NCBI RefSeq assembly: GCF_014107495.1
Contig: NZ_CP041969.1
Location: 1,054,001 to 1,118,000, forward strand
Direction: 5' to 3'
DNA: 64,000 nucleotides
DNA from: Cohnella cholangitidis
Lineage (GTDB): Bacteria > Bacillota > Bacilli > Paenibacillales > Paenibacillaceae
Shown here in pieces: positions 1 through 8,515 of this stretch (its first letter is position 1; each line of letters opens with the position of its first letter). Below the pieces are notes generated by a model. It did no database searches, was not told the DNA's origin, and worked only from the letters and a program-made list of their open reading frames with translations. Both the position numbers and the translations under genes were made by a program.

Positions 1-347
1 ACGGTGCCGATGATAACCAAAACAAACGTAATTACTCCGACAATAAGCAGTTTGGCAAGGAGCAGCTTTTTCCGGCTGATCGGGTACGTGAACAGGAGCG
101 CCATCGTCTGATTGCGATATTCCTCCACGATAAGCTTGGATAGAAGGACCGAGGCATAGATGATGAAGGCGACTCGGACGATCATCCCGATGACCGACAT
201 CGCCTCCGCGTAATCTTTGAATCCTTCGGTTTTGTCCGAACCGATGAGCAGAGCGAATCCGAGAATACCGAGCAGAATCAGAGCCGCCGTCCTGAGAATG
301 CCGGCGATCTTCACTTTCCTAAGCTCCAGTTTGACGAGATGCAGCAT
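1..347 (-). CDS. ABC-2 type transporter permease, partial (5' part only)
   Basis: The first ~115 codons of a membrane permease are present; the rest lies beyond the window start. The start ATG at 347 has a strong AAGGAGGA site and overlaps the ATPase gene upstream by 29 bases, so the two are translationally coupled. The protein opens MLHLVKLELRKVK, followed by hydrophobic segments around residues 16-36, 55-72 and 97-115, as in the BcrB/lantibiotic-immunity ABC-2 permease families. It is inferred to form the membrane half of an exporter with the adjacent ATPase, controlled by the upstream two-component system. Substrate is unknown. Confidence 0.8.
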   Translation of the reverse strand, partial: MLHLVKLELRKVKIAGILRTAALILLGILGFALLIGSDKTEGFKDYAEAMSVIGMIVRVAFIIYASVLLSKLIVEEYRNQTMALLFTYPISRKKLLLAKLLIVGVITFVLVIIGT

Positions 348-1266
348 GTCGTTCTCCTCCTTGGATCAGTTGCATGAAATAATCTTCCAGCGAATGATTT
401 TTCCGGTTGATCGAATCGACGGACACCCCGTTCAAGATCAAAGTGCGCGTCAACTCGCTCTGCGGCACCTTCAGGTCGTAGATTCTAATAACGCCGTTAC
501 CCTCCACGATCCGAAAGTTCGAAATTTTCAATACGCTCTCCAAGACGAAAGCCGCTTTCGTACCGTCCGAAACATGCAATTCGATATATTCCGCATGGCT
601 GCCGCGAATTTCATCCATCGTAACCTCTTCCACCAGCCTGCCGGCGCGAATGATGCCTATCGTATCCGCGATTTGCTCCATTTCCCCGAGAATGTGGCTG
701 GAGATCAACAACGTAATGCCATATTGCTTGCTCAGCATGAGGAATAAATCTCTCAGTTCCCGGATCCCTACCGGATCGAGACCGTTGATCGGCTCATCGA
801 GAATGAGCAGCTCGGGTTTCGTCGTGATCGCCCGCGCGATCGCCAGCCTTTGCTTCATCCCGAGCGAAAACTCCTTGACCGGTTTGCGTTCGACGTTGCG
901 CAAGTTCACGAGATTCAGAGCATCGCCGATCGCGCTCTTGTTGTAATAGCCCATGTACTCGCAATGAAGCTCCAGATTTTCCTGGGCGGTCATTTTATCG
1001 TAAAACACCGGATTTTCGATAATGTTGCCCATTCTCTTCAACACTTCGTACGAGGAAGGAGTTAATTTCTCCCCTAAAATCTCGATTTCCCCGCCGGTCG
1101 GTTTAACGAGATTCGTCATCATCTTCATGACCGTCGTTTTGCCCGCGCCGTTGGGACCTAGAAATCCGTAAATCTCGCCCTTCTTAATGTTCATGCTGAC
1201 GTCGGACACGACCTCTTTGCCGCGATAAGATTTGGTTAAGCGATGCGTTCTTAGAATGTAGCTCAC
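319..1266 (-). CDS. ABC transporter ATP-binding protein, BcrA/bacitracin type
   Basis: Nucleotide-binding subunit of an ABC-2 exporter. Visible motifs are Walker A GPNGAGKTT, the signature FSLGMKQRL, Walker B LLILDEP and a switch histidine (ISSHIL). The C-terminal ~90 residues are the extension typical of BcrA-like ATPases. An upstream ATG at 1299 exists, but the GTG at 1266 has GGAGGG eight bases before it and gives the usual N-terminus beginning SYILRTHRLTKSY, so it is preferred. The gene follows a response regulator and kinase in the same direction and overlaps the permease. That layout resembles B. subtilis ycbLMNO and bacitracin bacRS-bcrAB loci. Involvement in peptide-antibiotic resistance is inference. 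Confidence 0.88.
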   Translation of the reverse strand: MSYILRTHRLTKSYRGKEVVSDVSMNIKKGEIYGFLGPNGAGKTTVMKMMTNLVKPTGGEIEILGEKLTPSSYEVLKRMGNIIENPVFYDKMTAQENLELHCEYMGYYNKSAIGDALNLVNLRNVERKPVKEFSLGMKQRLAIARAITTKPELLILDEPINGLDPVGIRELRDLFLMLSKQYGITLLISSHILGEMEQIADTIGIIRAGRLVEEVTMDEIRGSHAEYIELHVSDGTKAAFVLESVLKISNFRIVEGNGVIRIYDLKVPQSELTRTLILNGVSVDSINRKNHSLEDYFMQLIQGGERHAASRQTGA

Positions 1267-1354
1267 CGGCTGGTTCCCTCCCTGCTTTCTTTTCTTCATT
1301 ACCTATCCTATCAGGGGGATCGAACTTTTCTATTACTCGAAACTTACGAAAATC

Positions 1355-2332
1355 TTACGAATTCGACGCCGCCGCGTTATACTCGAATTTCGGCTTGGCG
1401 AATCGCAACGTAAATACCGTCCGCTCGTAAGCTTTGCTCCGCAATTCGATTTTACCGTCCATCTGTTCGGTTAAGCGCTTGGCTATCGTCAGCCCTAAAC
1501 CGCTTCCTACCGTGGAAGAGCTCCGGGAATCCTCCAACGTATACAACCGTTCGAACACTTTGTCCATATCCGTTTCCGGAATTCCTCTGCCTTTGTCCCA
1601 CACGTCGACATACGCCGCATCCTGGTCTTGGCGGAGCGATAACCCGATCACGTTGCCTTCATAACCGTATCGAACCGCATTGGATAACAAATTATCCAAT
1701 ATCCGTCCGATCGCCTCATCGTCCGCATAAATATAGATAGGCGCTTCCGGAATGTCGATGGACACCTCGAGCCCTCTACCCGTCAATAGATCGTAATAGC
1801 CGAGCATGCTGTTCCGGCAAACTTCGTTCAAATGGATCCTTCTTCGTTCCAGTTGCCAGTCCCCGGACTCCAGCTTGGCCAAGTCGAAAAATTTATTCAT
1901 CAGCGCCAGCACTTCCTCGGCTTTGGACTGCACCTTGGACAGCATGACGTCTCGTTCATCGGAGCTTAAAGCCCGGTTAAGCTTGATCGTCTCGATATAG
2001 CCGAGCACGACCGTCAGCGGCGTCTTCAGATCATGGGAAACGTTGGAGAGCATTCTCCTCATCGATAGGCTCATCTTCGCCGAATCCGACATCAGCTCAT
2101 GATTGTACGAGAGCAGCCGATTCGTTCCGATCAGCAATTGCCTAAGTTCCGTCTCCGCCGTTACTAAAAGCAAACGCTCCGACGATCGGTCGGATATAAT
2201 CGCGTTTAATTTATCGCTCATATATTCGAGACCGGCATTTCGTTCTTTCTTGGCCCTGTATTGCGCGACGTTCAGCGCCAGCGATAGAAGAAGCAGCGTC
2301 CCTAAAAGGTAATAGATCATTTCATTGATCAC
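1355..2332 (-). CDS. sensor histidine kinase (HisKA-HATPase) for the adjacent ABC transporter
   Basis: Membrane-tethered kinase with a single N-terminal hydrophobic segment (about residues 6-22) and no large extracellular domain. A short linker leads to the H-box SNVSHDLKTPLT (His near residue 100) and an ATPase domain with N-box LDNLLSNAVRYG and G boxes DKGRGIP and GSGLGLTIAKRL. The GTG at 2332 overlaps the response regulator by 11 bases; the in-frame ATG at 2320, preceded by AGGTGA, is an equally good start. The small sensor region is typical of intramembrane-sensing kinases that respond through a partner transporter, which fits the BcrA-like genes downstream. Confidence 0.9.
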   Translation of the reverse strand: MINEMIYYLLGTLLLLSLALNVAQYRAKKERNAGLEYMSDKLNAIISDRSSERLLLVTAETELRQLLIGTNRLLSYNHELMSDSAKMSLSMRRMLSNVSHDLKTPLTVVLGYIETIKLNRALSSDERDVMLSKVQSKAEEVLALMNKFFDLAKLESGDWQLERRRIHLNEVCRNSMLGYYDLLTGRGLEVSIDIPEAPIYIYADDEAIGRILDNLLSNAVRYGYEGNVIGLSLRQDQDAAYVDVWDKGRGIPETDMDKVFERLYTLEDSRSSSTVGSGLGLTIAKRLTEQMDGKIELRSKAYERTVFTLRFAKPKFEYNAAASNS

Positions 2333-3020
2333 CTAACTTATAACCGATTCCCCATAACGTCTTGATATACCGGGGATTAGAAGGATCGTCTTCGATTTTT
2401 TCGCGGAGCCTTCGCATATGCACGTTAATTACGTTCTCGTCTCCGTAATACTCTTCGTTCCATATCCGCTCGTATAGCTGAGCCTTCGTGAATACCCGTT
2501 TCGGATGGGTAGCCAGCAGCCGCAAAATGGCAAACTCCTTGGCCGTCAGTTTGATCGCTTGCCCGTTCTTAGTCACGGAAAAATTGTCCGTATCGATGAC
2601 GAGATCGAAGAGACGAACGGATTTATCCCCGCCGAGCGTATCCGGCTGCCAAGTCAGCTTGGAACGGCGAATCGCGGCCTTAACCCGTGCGCTCAGTTCG
2701 ATGAGAGAAAACGGCTTCGCTATATAATCGTCTGCACCGAAACCTAACCCCAGCGCTTTATCCACATCGCCATTCTTCGCGGACACGATAATCACGGGAA
2801 CCCAGCTTTTCTGCCGGACTTGCTGAAGCAAATCCATGCCGTTGAGTTGGGGCAGCATCAGATCGAGAATGATCAGATCGAATTCGTTGTTCCGAATCAG
2901 TCGATGGGCTTCCTCCCCGTCGAAAGCCGTTACGAGACGATACCCTTCCGTTCTCAAATGGTTCGCCACCATCTCGCTAATGGAGCTGTCGTCTTCTACT
3001 AGAAGGATCGTTTCCGACAT
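2322..3020 (-). CDS. OmpR/PhoB-family response regulator
   Basis: Receiver domain (about residues 1-115) with acidic pocket VEDD, phosphoacceptor in LIILDLMLP and Lys in SAKNGD, followed by a winged-helix DNA-binding domain (about 130-232) ending in the typical RYIKTLWGIGYKL. It is the first gene of a four-gene run (regulator, kinase, ATPase, permease) on the minus strand, and probably activates transcription of the transporter in response to the kinase. The start ATG at 3020 is preceded by GGAGGTGCGGG. Confidence 0.93.
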   Translation of the reverse strand: MSETILLVEDDSSISEMVANHLRTEGYRLVTAFDGEEAHRLIRNNEFDLIILDLMLPQLNGMDLLQQVRQKSWVPVIIVSAKNGDVDKALGLGFGADDYIAKPFSLIELSARVKAAIRRSKLTWQPDTLGGDKSVRLFDLVIDTDNFSVTKNGQAIKLTAKEFAILRLLATHPKRVFTKAQLYERIWNEEYYGDENVINVHMRRLREKIEDDPSNPRYIKTLWGIGYKLGDQ

Positions 3021-3145
3021 CCCGCACCTCCCGAAATCCTTAATGCTTATTCTCTAGCAACTGACTGATTATACCATATCCCATAATCGGATCATTATGG
3101 ACAACGGCATTTTCGACATTCAAATAGGTGTTGTATTTTACACTG

Positions 3146-3169
3146 TGTATAACATATACTGTTTATACA
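3146..3169 (+). promoter_or_regulatory. candidate TetR operator/promoter of the DrrAB-type exporter
   Basis: Perfect 7-bp inverted repeat TGTATAA-N10-TTATACA, 40 bases upstream of the ABC ATPase gene. It contains ATATACTGTTTAT, which recurs in opposite orientation in front of the tetR gene at 5772-5784, so one repressor probably controls both promoters. Confidence 0.6.
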
Positions 3170-3208
3170 ATACTCAGTTGTTGAGATATTCATTCAAGGA
3201 GGATACCC

Positions 3209-4096
3209 ATGAATAAGTTCGCAATAGAAGTGAACGGTTTACGCAAAAAATTCGGCAGCCAAGTCGTGCTTGACGGCATTGATATTACCGTCCCGTCAGG
3301 CACTGTTTATGCGCTGCTCGGCCCCAACGGCGCCGGTAAGACGACGCTGATCCACATCCTGTCCACGTTGGCGGCAGCCGACGAAGGAACGGTTCGGGTA
3401 GCCGGCTACGATGTCGTAGCCGACAAGCTTAAAGTGAAACAATCGATTAGCCTTACCGGGCAGTTCGCGGCGGTGGACGATGCCCTGACCGCCGAGGAGA
3501 ACTTGCGGATGATCTGCCGTCTATCCGGGCTATCAGCCTTGGAATCCCGCGTGAGAACGCACGAACTGTTGCAGCTCTTCGACCTAACGGGAGCAGCCAA
3601 CAAACGGGTCAAAACCTATTCGGGCGGAATGCGCCGGCGGCTGGATCTCGCGATCAGCCTAGTCGTCAGTCGGCCGGTCCTGTTCCTCGATGAACCGACG
3701 ACGGGGTTGGATACGATTAGCCGACGCGCCTTGTGGGAAATCATTCTTCAATTGAAGCAGTCGGGCATTACCGTATTTCTCACGACTCAATATTTGGAAG
3801 AAGCGGATCAACTGGCGGATACGATCTCCGTTATCGCCGGCGGACGCGTCGTCGCGACCGGCACGCCCGAGGAATTGAAAGCTCGCGTAGGCGGAGAAGT
3901 CATCGAATTATATAACGAGGATGATCAGGTAATCGAAGCTTTCCCGACGACCGGAAGCGTCCAGCACATCAGACATGCGCTGAACGAGCTCATCGCTAAG
4001 GTCCCTCAGGAAACGAAAGTGCGCATTCGCAAACCTAGCATGGACGATGTCTTCCTTGCCCTGACGACGAAACGATTGGAGGAGGTTTACTCATGA
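3209..4096 (+). CDS. DrrA-type ABC exporter ATPase
   Basis: ATP-binding subunit of a drug-type ABC-2 exporter. It shows Walker A GPNGAGKTT, signature YSGGMRRRLDLA, Walker B VLFLDEPTTGLD and the DrrA-type C-terminal segment ending in PSMDDVFLALTTKR. The start has an AAGGAGGATACCC site. It overlaps the permease gene by four bases (ATGA), a coupled pair. A palindromic operator shared with the convergent tetR gene lies upstream, so induction by the effluxed compound is likely. Substrate unknown. Confidence 0.92.
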   Translation: MNKFAIEVNGLRKKFGSQVVLDGIDITVPSGTVYALLGPNGAGKTTLIHILSTLAAADEGTVRVAGYDVVADKLKVKQSISLTGQFAAVDDALTAEENLRMICRLSGLSALESRVRTHELLQLFDLTGAANKRVKTYSGGMRRRLDLAISLVVSRPVLFLDEPTTGLDTISRRALWEIILQLKQSGITVFLTTQYLEEADQLADTISVIAGGRVVATGTPEELKARVGGEVIELYNEDDQVIEAFPTTGSVQHIRHALNELIAKVPQETKVRIRKPSMDDVFLALTTKRLEEVYS

Positions 4097-4881
4097 CAAC
4101 GCTCCGTTCGATAACCAAGCCTACTTCCTTCTGGGTAACGAACGCCGTCTTCATCGGCCGAAGCCTTCGTCTCAGCTTGCGGAATACCGAAGCTTTGCTT
4201 ATGGCCATCCTGCTTCCGGTCATGCTCATGTTGTTGTTTACTTATGTATTCGGAGGGGCGCTCGATCCGAGCGGAGATTACGTTAACTACGTAGTTCCGG
4301 GCATCATTCTCCTCTGCGCGGGCTTCGGCTCCGCCAGCACGGCCGTGGATGTCGCCACCGATATGACGAACGGAATCATCGACCGTTTTCGAACGATGCC
4401 GATTCACAGCTTGAGCATCGTCACGGGCCATGTCGTCGCAAGCCTCGCCCGTAATTTGTTCGCAACCGCCGTAGTCATCGGAGTGGCATTGATCGTCGGG
4501 TTCCGGCCATCCGCCGGCGCGTTGGAATGGATAGCTGCGATAGGGATGATAACGTTGTTCATCTTGACGTTCACTTGGCTATTCGCGGCCATCGGCTTAG
4601 TCACGGGCAGTCCCTCCGCGGCTAGCGGATACGGGTTCATCCTGCTATTCTTACCTTATCTCTCCAGCGCTTTCGTCCGCACGGACACAATGCCTAGCTG
4701 GCTGCAAGGTGTTGCCGATCATCAACCGATCACGCCGGTCATCGAATCGATTCGCGGATGGCTGACGGGAACTCCGGTTCAAGACAACGCATGGTGGGCG
4801 CTCGGATGGTGCACGATCATTCTCTTGCTCTCCTTGACCTGGTGCTTCATTGCCTTTCAACGAAAAGCGGGACGCCGATAA
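4093..4881 (+). CDS. DrrB-type ABC-2 permease
   Basis: Integral membrane partner of the upstream ATPase, with about six hydrophobic segments and the family-typical stretch LLFTYVFGGALDPSGDYVNYVVPGI split over residues ~46-73. The pattern of a loop followed by TNGIIDRFRTMPI is characteristic of ABC2_membrane permeases of the daunorubicin-resistance type. The four-base overlap with the ATPase gene indicates coupled translation. The gene converges on the tetR gene with a 53-base gap. Confidence 0.9.
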   Translation: MTTLRSITKPTSFWVTNAVFIGRSLRLSLRNTEALLMAILLPVMLMLLFTYVFGGALDPSGDYVNYVVPGIILLCAGFGSASTAVDVATDMTNGIIDRFRTMPIHSLSIVTGHVVASLARNLFATAVVIGVALIVGFRPSAGALEWIAAIGMITLFILTFTWLFAAIGLVTGSPSAASGYGFILLFLPYLSSAFVRTDTMPSWLQGVADHQPITPVIESIRGWLTGTPVQDNAWWALGWCTIILLLSLTWCFIAFQRKAGRR

Positions 4882-4934
4882 GATCATCTTAAAGAGAACA
4901 GCGACCAGGCACTCGCCTGATCGCCGTTCTCTTC

Positions 4935-5723
4935 TCATTTGCCGGGTTTCTTCCCGACAAAATAATGTTCGATGCCGTCAAGAATACGCTCCAGCCCGAA
5001 ATCGAAATCGTTGCCGACCGTATTCTCCGCCGCATTGTCGTCCGTGTATGCTCCGGACTGGATGATCGGGTACAGATTGGGATAACGGTCCGGTTTGACC
5101 AGGTGCTTGAGAGCGGCGCTATAATGGACTCCGCTAACGGAATCTTGGCTTGCTCCTTCCCGGATGGCTCGTTCGATATCCCGAATGATCATCCCGCTCG
5201 ATCGCGAATAACTGCTAAGCAGCAAGATGATCGACATTTTTTCAAAATCGTTCAACGGGAAATCCCGCAATACCCGCAGCACCCAGTCGATAACGAGCAA
5301 ATTATTGGGTCCTAGGGGAACGCCGGTAATCGGGATATCGCCGAACCACGGATGGATTCGGAAGACTTCGATACAAGCGTTAACGTATTCCCGCAAATCT
5401 TCGCGCCAATCCGACTCGCTCTTCTCCGGAGGGATCGGAATGGCGCACACGGTGTCCTGCATCAGTACGAGCAGGTCCTCCTTGCTGGAGATGTACCTAT
5501 AGAGCGACATCGTTGTAAATCCCAAGGAACCGGCAACCCGATTCATCGACACGGCTGATAGCCCGTCTTTATCGGCGATGGCGATTGCCGCCTCGACGAT
5601 TTTCTGTATGCTGAGTTCACCCTTCGGACCTCTCTTCGACTGTTTCCCTAAACCCCAGCTGAGCTTCACCCCATTGGGCAGAGCCTTCACGGCCTCGTGA
5701 TCAAGGTCATCGTGATTTGACAT
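4935..5723 (-). CDS. TetR-family repressor with TetR_C-type ligand domain
   Basis: An N-terminal extension of ~35 residues precedes a TetR helix-turn-helix (VRGPKGELSIQKIVEAA region, then AVSMNRVAGSLGFTTMSLYRYISSKEDLL at ~55-85). The C-terminal ligand domain resembles TetR_C_1 proteins that accompany drug exporters. The gene is convergent with the exporter pair, and its own promoter carries the same ATATACTGTTTAT core as the exporter promoter. It is therefore predicted to repress itself and the transporter. Confidence 0.88.
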   Translation of the reverse strand: MSNHDDLDHEAVKALPNGVKLSWGLGKQSKRGPKGELSIQKIVEAAIAIADKDGLSAVSMNRVAGSLGFTTMSLYRYISSKEDLLVLMQDTVCAIPIPPEKSESDWREDLREYVNACIEVFRIHPWFGDIPITGVPLGPNNLLVIDWVLRVLRDFPLNDFEKMSIILLLSSYSRSSGMIIRDIERAIREGASQDSVSGVHYSAALKHLVKPDRYPNLYPIIQSGAYTDDNAAENTVGNDFDFGLERILDGIEHYFVGKKPGK

Positions 5724-5763
5724 GTTTCCTGTCCCCCATACGCTTTTGTTGCTGATCGAAATT

Positions 5764-5784
5764 GTATACTTAATAAACAGTATA
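5764..5784 (-). promoter_or_regulatory. candidate TetR auto-operator
   Basis: Imperfect palindrome reading, on the minus strand, ATATACTGTTTATTAAGTAT. It lies 40 bases upstream of the tetR start and shares a 13-base core with the exporter promoter site at 3154-3166. Confidence 0.55.
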
Positions 5785-5790
5785 TCACAA

Positions 5791-5828
5791 ACGCCCTTAC
5801 AACTTCCGTTAGGGAAGCGTAAGGGCGT
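5791..5828 (-). terminator. hairpin downstream of the PqqD-M50 gene
   Basis: Ten-base perfect arms ACGCCCTTAC (5791-5800) and GTAAGGGCGT (5819-5828), with an inner CTTCC/GGAAG stem. On the minus strand the arm is followed by only a short T stretch (GTTTGTG), so termination may be partial. It lies between the M50 gene end and the tetR promoter. Confidence 0.5.
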
Positions 5829-5920
5829 ATCGTGAGCCGATCCTGATTTGGCGGGAACTATGGACGAGCCGCTTCAACCTGATACGACAGAAGACGCGGC
5901 ATCCGAGAGATGCTGCGCCT

Positions 5921-7123
5921 TCATGCTTGATGAACTCCGCGTTTGCTTTTTCTGTCGCGAATGGCCGTCTGGGCTCCCTTTCCGTAAAGGGCGAGCCGGA
6001 ATAAGGCCAATGAGAGAATGATCGCTCCGTCCCAGAAAGGGATCGATTGAATCGAGTAGTTCCTGACTTGGCTCAACGCACTCTTTAAGGCGGTATAGCC
6101 TCCCGGAACGCTGAAGAGTACGAACACAACGGTTAGCGAGGCGATCCCTACGAAATAAGCGGTTCCGAACCATTTCGCCGCGTTCTGCTCCGTAGCGGGC
6201 AATCCCTCCCACTGAGCGCGAGTTTCGTTGTTTCTGCGCCATAATTTCCGTATGAAAAGCTTGCCGCTTCTGGCCAGATCAGGAGAATGGGTGTAATTTC
6301 CGAGCACGTAATAGACATCCGTCCGCAGAAACACCATGAACTGCGATAAAATGCCGAGCGCGAGCAGAAGGACTACCAGTCTGGCGAACAGATAGATAAA
6401 ACTGCCTTCCGCTACTCCCATCTGTACAAGCAAAGCGATTAACATGAGCGCGGAATCCCATGCCATACCGGCAAGATAAGGAAAATACCGCTTTGCCTTC
6501 TCATGACCCCACAACCCCGTCATATCGGTCTCCGCTACGACGAATATATACCGGATATTCACCCTCATTCGAGCCGGGACGCCCGCACCGAAAGCCGCCA
6601 ACAGATGAGCGCATTCGTGCAGGAAAATCAGTACGCAAGCGGTTAGAGACACCAACAATGAGTTGCCTCCGATGACCGGCAACACGAACATATCCGCATA
6701 ATGAGGCAGAAGCCCGGGCCGGCTCCAGAACAAAACGATAACGGCTAGGATTACGAGCAAATAGAACCATTTGGCGTGAGAGCGAAACATGACCGCTCCA
6801 AGTCTCTCCGCAGTGCGAATAATCCCTTTTGGCCGGCGAGAAACGGCGGCTTCGCGTTCCGCGACCTCAGATACCAATCCGATCGCTCGCAAATTGGAGA
6901 CGAAATCCAACACGTCGATCTCAAGCCCTTTATCCTTTAGAATTTGCTCGCGAACTTCTTCTACCGTGCTCGTGCCGTCACACCGTTCGATCACGAACAC
7001 CGCAGGCTCCGGAACCCGAATAAATCTCGGTATCCGCGGATCCCCGATCGTGTATTCCTCGCCTTCCCTTTGTACGGTGAGATGAGCTAAGGTAACTACG
7101 GAATTCGAGTCAAATGGCTTCAT
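5921..7123 (-). CDS. PqqD-like domain fused to M50-type membrane zinc metalloprotease (RiPP maturation candidate)
   Basis: An N-terminal ~90-residue winged-helix, PqqD-like domain (about 35-85, with AVFVIERCDGTSTVEEVREQI) would bind a leader peptide. A multi-pass membrane domain follows, carrying the zinc motif HECAH (169-173) inside a hydrophobic helix and a second ligand candidate Asp223 in GMAWDSALM, as in M50/site-2-type proteases such as YydH. The ATG at 7123 is six bases behind AGGGGG, and the gene starts just after the E1 gene stop, so the two are co-translated. It probably cleaves and/or exports the modified peptide at the membrane. Function is inferred from domains and context; no homologue was searched. 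Confidence 0.75.
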   Translation of the reverse strand: MKPFDSNSVVTLAHLTVQREGEEYTIGDPRIPRFIRVPEPAVFVIERCDGTSTVEEVREQILKDKGLEIDVLDFVSNLRAIGLVSEVAEREAAVSRRPKGIIRTAERLGAVMFRSHAKWFYLLVILAVIVLFWSRPGLLPHYADMFVLPVIGGNSLLVSLTACVLIFLHECAHLLAAFGAGVPARMRVNIRYIFVVAETDMTGLWGHEKAKRYFPYLAGMAWDSALMLIALLVQMGVAEGSFIYLFARLVVLLLALGILSQFMVFLRTDVYYVLGNYTHSPDLARSGKLFIRKLWRRNNETRAQWEGLPATEQNAAKWFGTAYFVGIASLTVVFVLFSVPGGYTALKSALSQVRNYSIQSIPFWDGAIILSLALFRLALYGKGAQTAIRDRKSKRGVHQA

Positions 7124-7133
7124 CTTCATCCCC

Positions 7134-8291
7134 CTAACCAATCGTCAGCGCTTCGGATTCCGCTAGGGAGAAGAGCCGATCCAGAGGAACAGGTTCGGTT
7201 GCCAGCGAATCGGAATGGCGTCCGCAGCTTGGGCAATCCGAGGATTTCGGGATGTTGCGATGGGAAACTTGCATGTCTTGGAAATTAACGAGCCCGAAGG
7301 GCAATTCGAAGGTCGGGCCGTAACCGGTGATATGTTTGGCGATCTCGGATGCGATCAGCGAGGTCACGATAGCTACGTTGGGCGCAAAGCCGGGATTGCC
7401 GAAATCAACGTCCGGAATCGCCCCGAACCATTTCTGTTTCGTCACGTCGAGCAATTCCGGCTCCGTACGCATGATATGAAGCAGCCGACAATCGGTACAG
7501 CCGCTCTCGAAGGGGAGCACGCGATAGTAGAATCCCAGCTTGTTCCCGATCGATACGTAGTAGGAAGGGATTCCCAATTGCAGGCAGGCGGAATTGACGT
7601 AACGCGACCCCATTAACGGAGGCGTATCGATGGCGCTGACGACCAGATCGGCACCCGCGACAACGTCCATTAGCGACTGGGCGCTATCGATCTTGCGATT
7701 GTGCACTTCTACGTTGACGTCGCGGTTCAGCAAATTCAATCTCCGCTTTAACGCGGTCGTTTTATATTCTCCCACGTCATCCTCGGTATAGAAAAATTGG
7801 CGGTTCAAGTTGTTTAATTCTACCCTGTCGAAGTCGACTCCGATAATCGTGCCGACCCCCATGGCAGCGAGCCAAGCCGCAATAACGCTTCCCCCGCCTA
7901 GGCCTATGACGGCAACTTTAGCGTTTTTCAGCTTCCGCTGGTAGTCGAACCTGCTGTCTGTCATGTTCTCATATAAGGAAAAGTAGGTGTAATTGTTCTT
8001 GTACCGCAACCGTTCGCGTTCCGTAAGCCCGTTCGGAACGGCCGACACGGACTCTAGAATCCGGTAACCGTCCAGCGATGCGATACCTTCTTCCACCTCT
8101 GTAAGGGTCAAGTTCAATTCCCGCGCGATATCCTCTTTCGTATGCGCTCCGTCCAGAAGATTAATGAACGCGTAGATGCGCCCTTCGGGATCCGGTATTT
8201 CCAAAGTCGTGCGTTCCATCTTGAACCGGATTACCTCGTCTTCCCGGCTCATGACGTATCGGCAGTATTCTTTTAAATTCGGTTTCATCAT
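7134..8291 (-). CDS. E1/ThiF-like adenylating enzyme with N-terminal leader-binding domain
   Basis: Residues ~1-85 form a winged-helix, RRE/PqqD-like domain (INLLDGAHTKEDIARELNL). Residues ~120-350 are an E1-like ATP-binding fold with intact GLGGGS (130-135), acidic VDFD (152-155), Arg finger NLNRQ (161-165) and Lys in EYKTTALKRRL. Two CxxC pairs (265-268 and 353-356) form a zinc site as in MoeB, ThiF and MccB. Such enzymes adenylate a peptide C-terminus or act as the E1 partner in TOMM synthesis. No YcaO gene is visible nearby, so C-terminal activation is the simpler guess. It sits behind the precursor candidate, with an AAGGAGATGA site. The M50 protease gene follows directly. Confidence 0.8.
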   Translation of the reverse strand: MMKPNLKEYCRYVMSREDEVIRFKMERTTLEIPDPEGRIYAFINLLDGAHTKEDIARELNLTLTEVEEGIASLDGYRILESVSAVPNGLTERERLRYKNNYTYFSLYENMTDSRFDYQRKLKNAKVAVIGLGGGSVIAAWLAAMGVGTIIGVDFDRVELNNLNRQFFYTEDDVGEYKTTALKRRLNLLNRDVNVEVHNRKIDSAQSLMDVVAGADLVVSAIDTPPLMGSRYVNSACLQLGIPSYYVSIGNKLGFYYRVLPFESGCTDCRLLHIMRTEPELLDVTKQKWFGAIPDVDFGNPGFAPNVAIVTSLIASEIAKHITGYGPTFELPFGLVNFQDMQVSHRNIPKSSDCPSCGRHSDSLATEPVPLDRLFSLAESEALTIG

Positions 8292-8310
8292 CGGCAGGTC
8301 ATCTCCTTTG

Positions 8311-8337
8311 AGAAAGACCGTACGGATACGTACGGCC
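8311..8337 (-). terminator. terminator-like hairpin between precursor gene and E1 gene
   Basis: On the minus strand, a nine-pair stem (core CCGTACG/CGTACGG, loop TATC, one G-U pair) is followed by TTTCT. It stands 22 bases after the precursor stop and 20 bases before the E1 start. Partial terminators in this position are common in peptide clusters, where they raise precursor mRNA above enzyme mRNA. Confidence 0.65.
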
Positions 8338-8358
8338 TCTCTGCAGGTTACGTTAAAA

Positions 8359-8445
8359 TTAGGCTTTGAAGTCTACGACTTCGAACGGATCCAGGTGGAT
8401 AGCCGTAGGCGTAAGGTTTTCAACTTCGCGGATTTCGATTTTCAT
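8359..8445 (-). CDS. 28-residue candidate RiPP precursor peptide
   Basis: A short acidic peptide beginning MKIEIREVEN and ending EVVDFKA. It is preceded by a near-perfect Shine-Dalgarno (AGGAGGTGA, five bases before ATG) and a perfect TATAAT at 8473-8478. It lies directly upstream of the E1-like and PqqD-M50 genes, with a terminator-like hairpin in between. It has no Cys and a single Thr pair (LTPTA), which speaks against lanthionine or thiazole chemistry. The C-terminal Asp-Phe-Lys-Ala or the central Glu/Asp residues are the likelier modification sites. No match to a known precursor family is recognised. That it is translated is strongly suggested; that it is a substrate is inference. Confidence 0.7.
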   Translation of the reverse strand: MKIEIREVENLTPTAIHLDPFEVVDFKA

Positions 8446-8472
8446 GAATGTCACCTCCTCTTCACAATTCGA

Positions 8473-8478
8473 ATTATA
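8473..8478 (-). promoter_or_regulatory. -10 element of the precursor promoter
   Basis: Perfect TATAAT on the minus strand, 27 bases upstream of the precursor ATG. The region 17 bases upstream has no good -35 box (CCTCAA), which suggests dependence on an activator such as the adjacent response regulator. Confidence 0.5.
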
Positions 8479-8515
8479 GGTCCCACGGCCGGAGATTGAG
8501 GAGGATGATCTTTAT

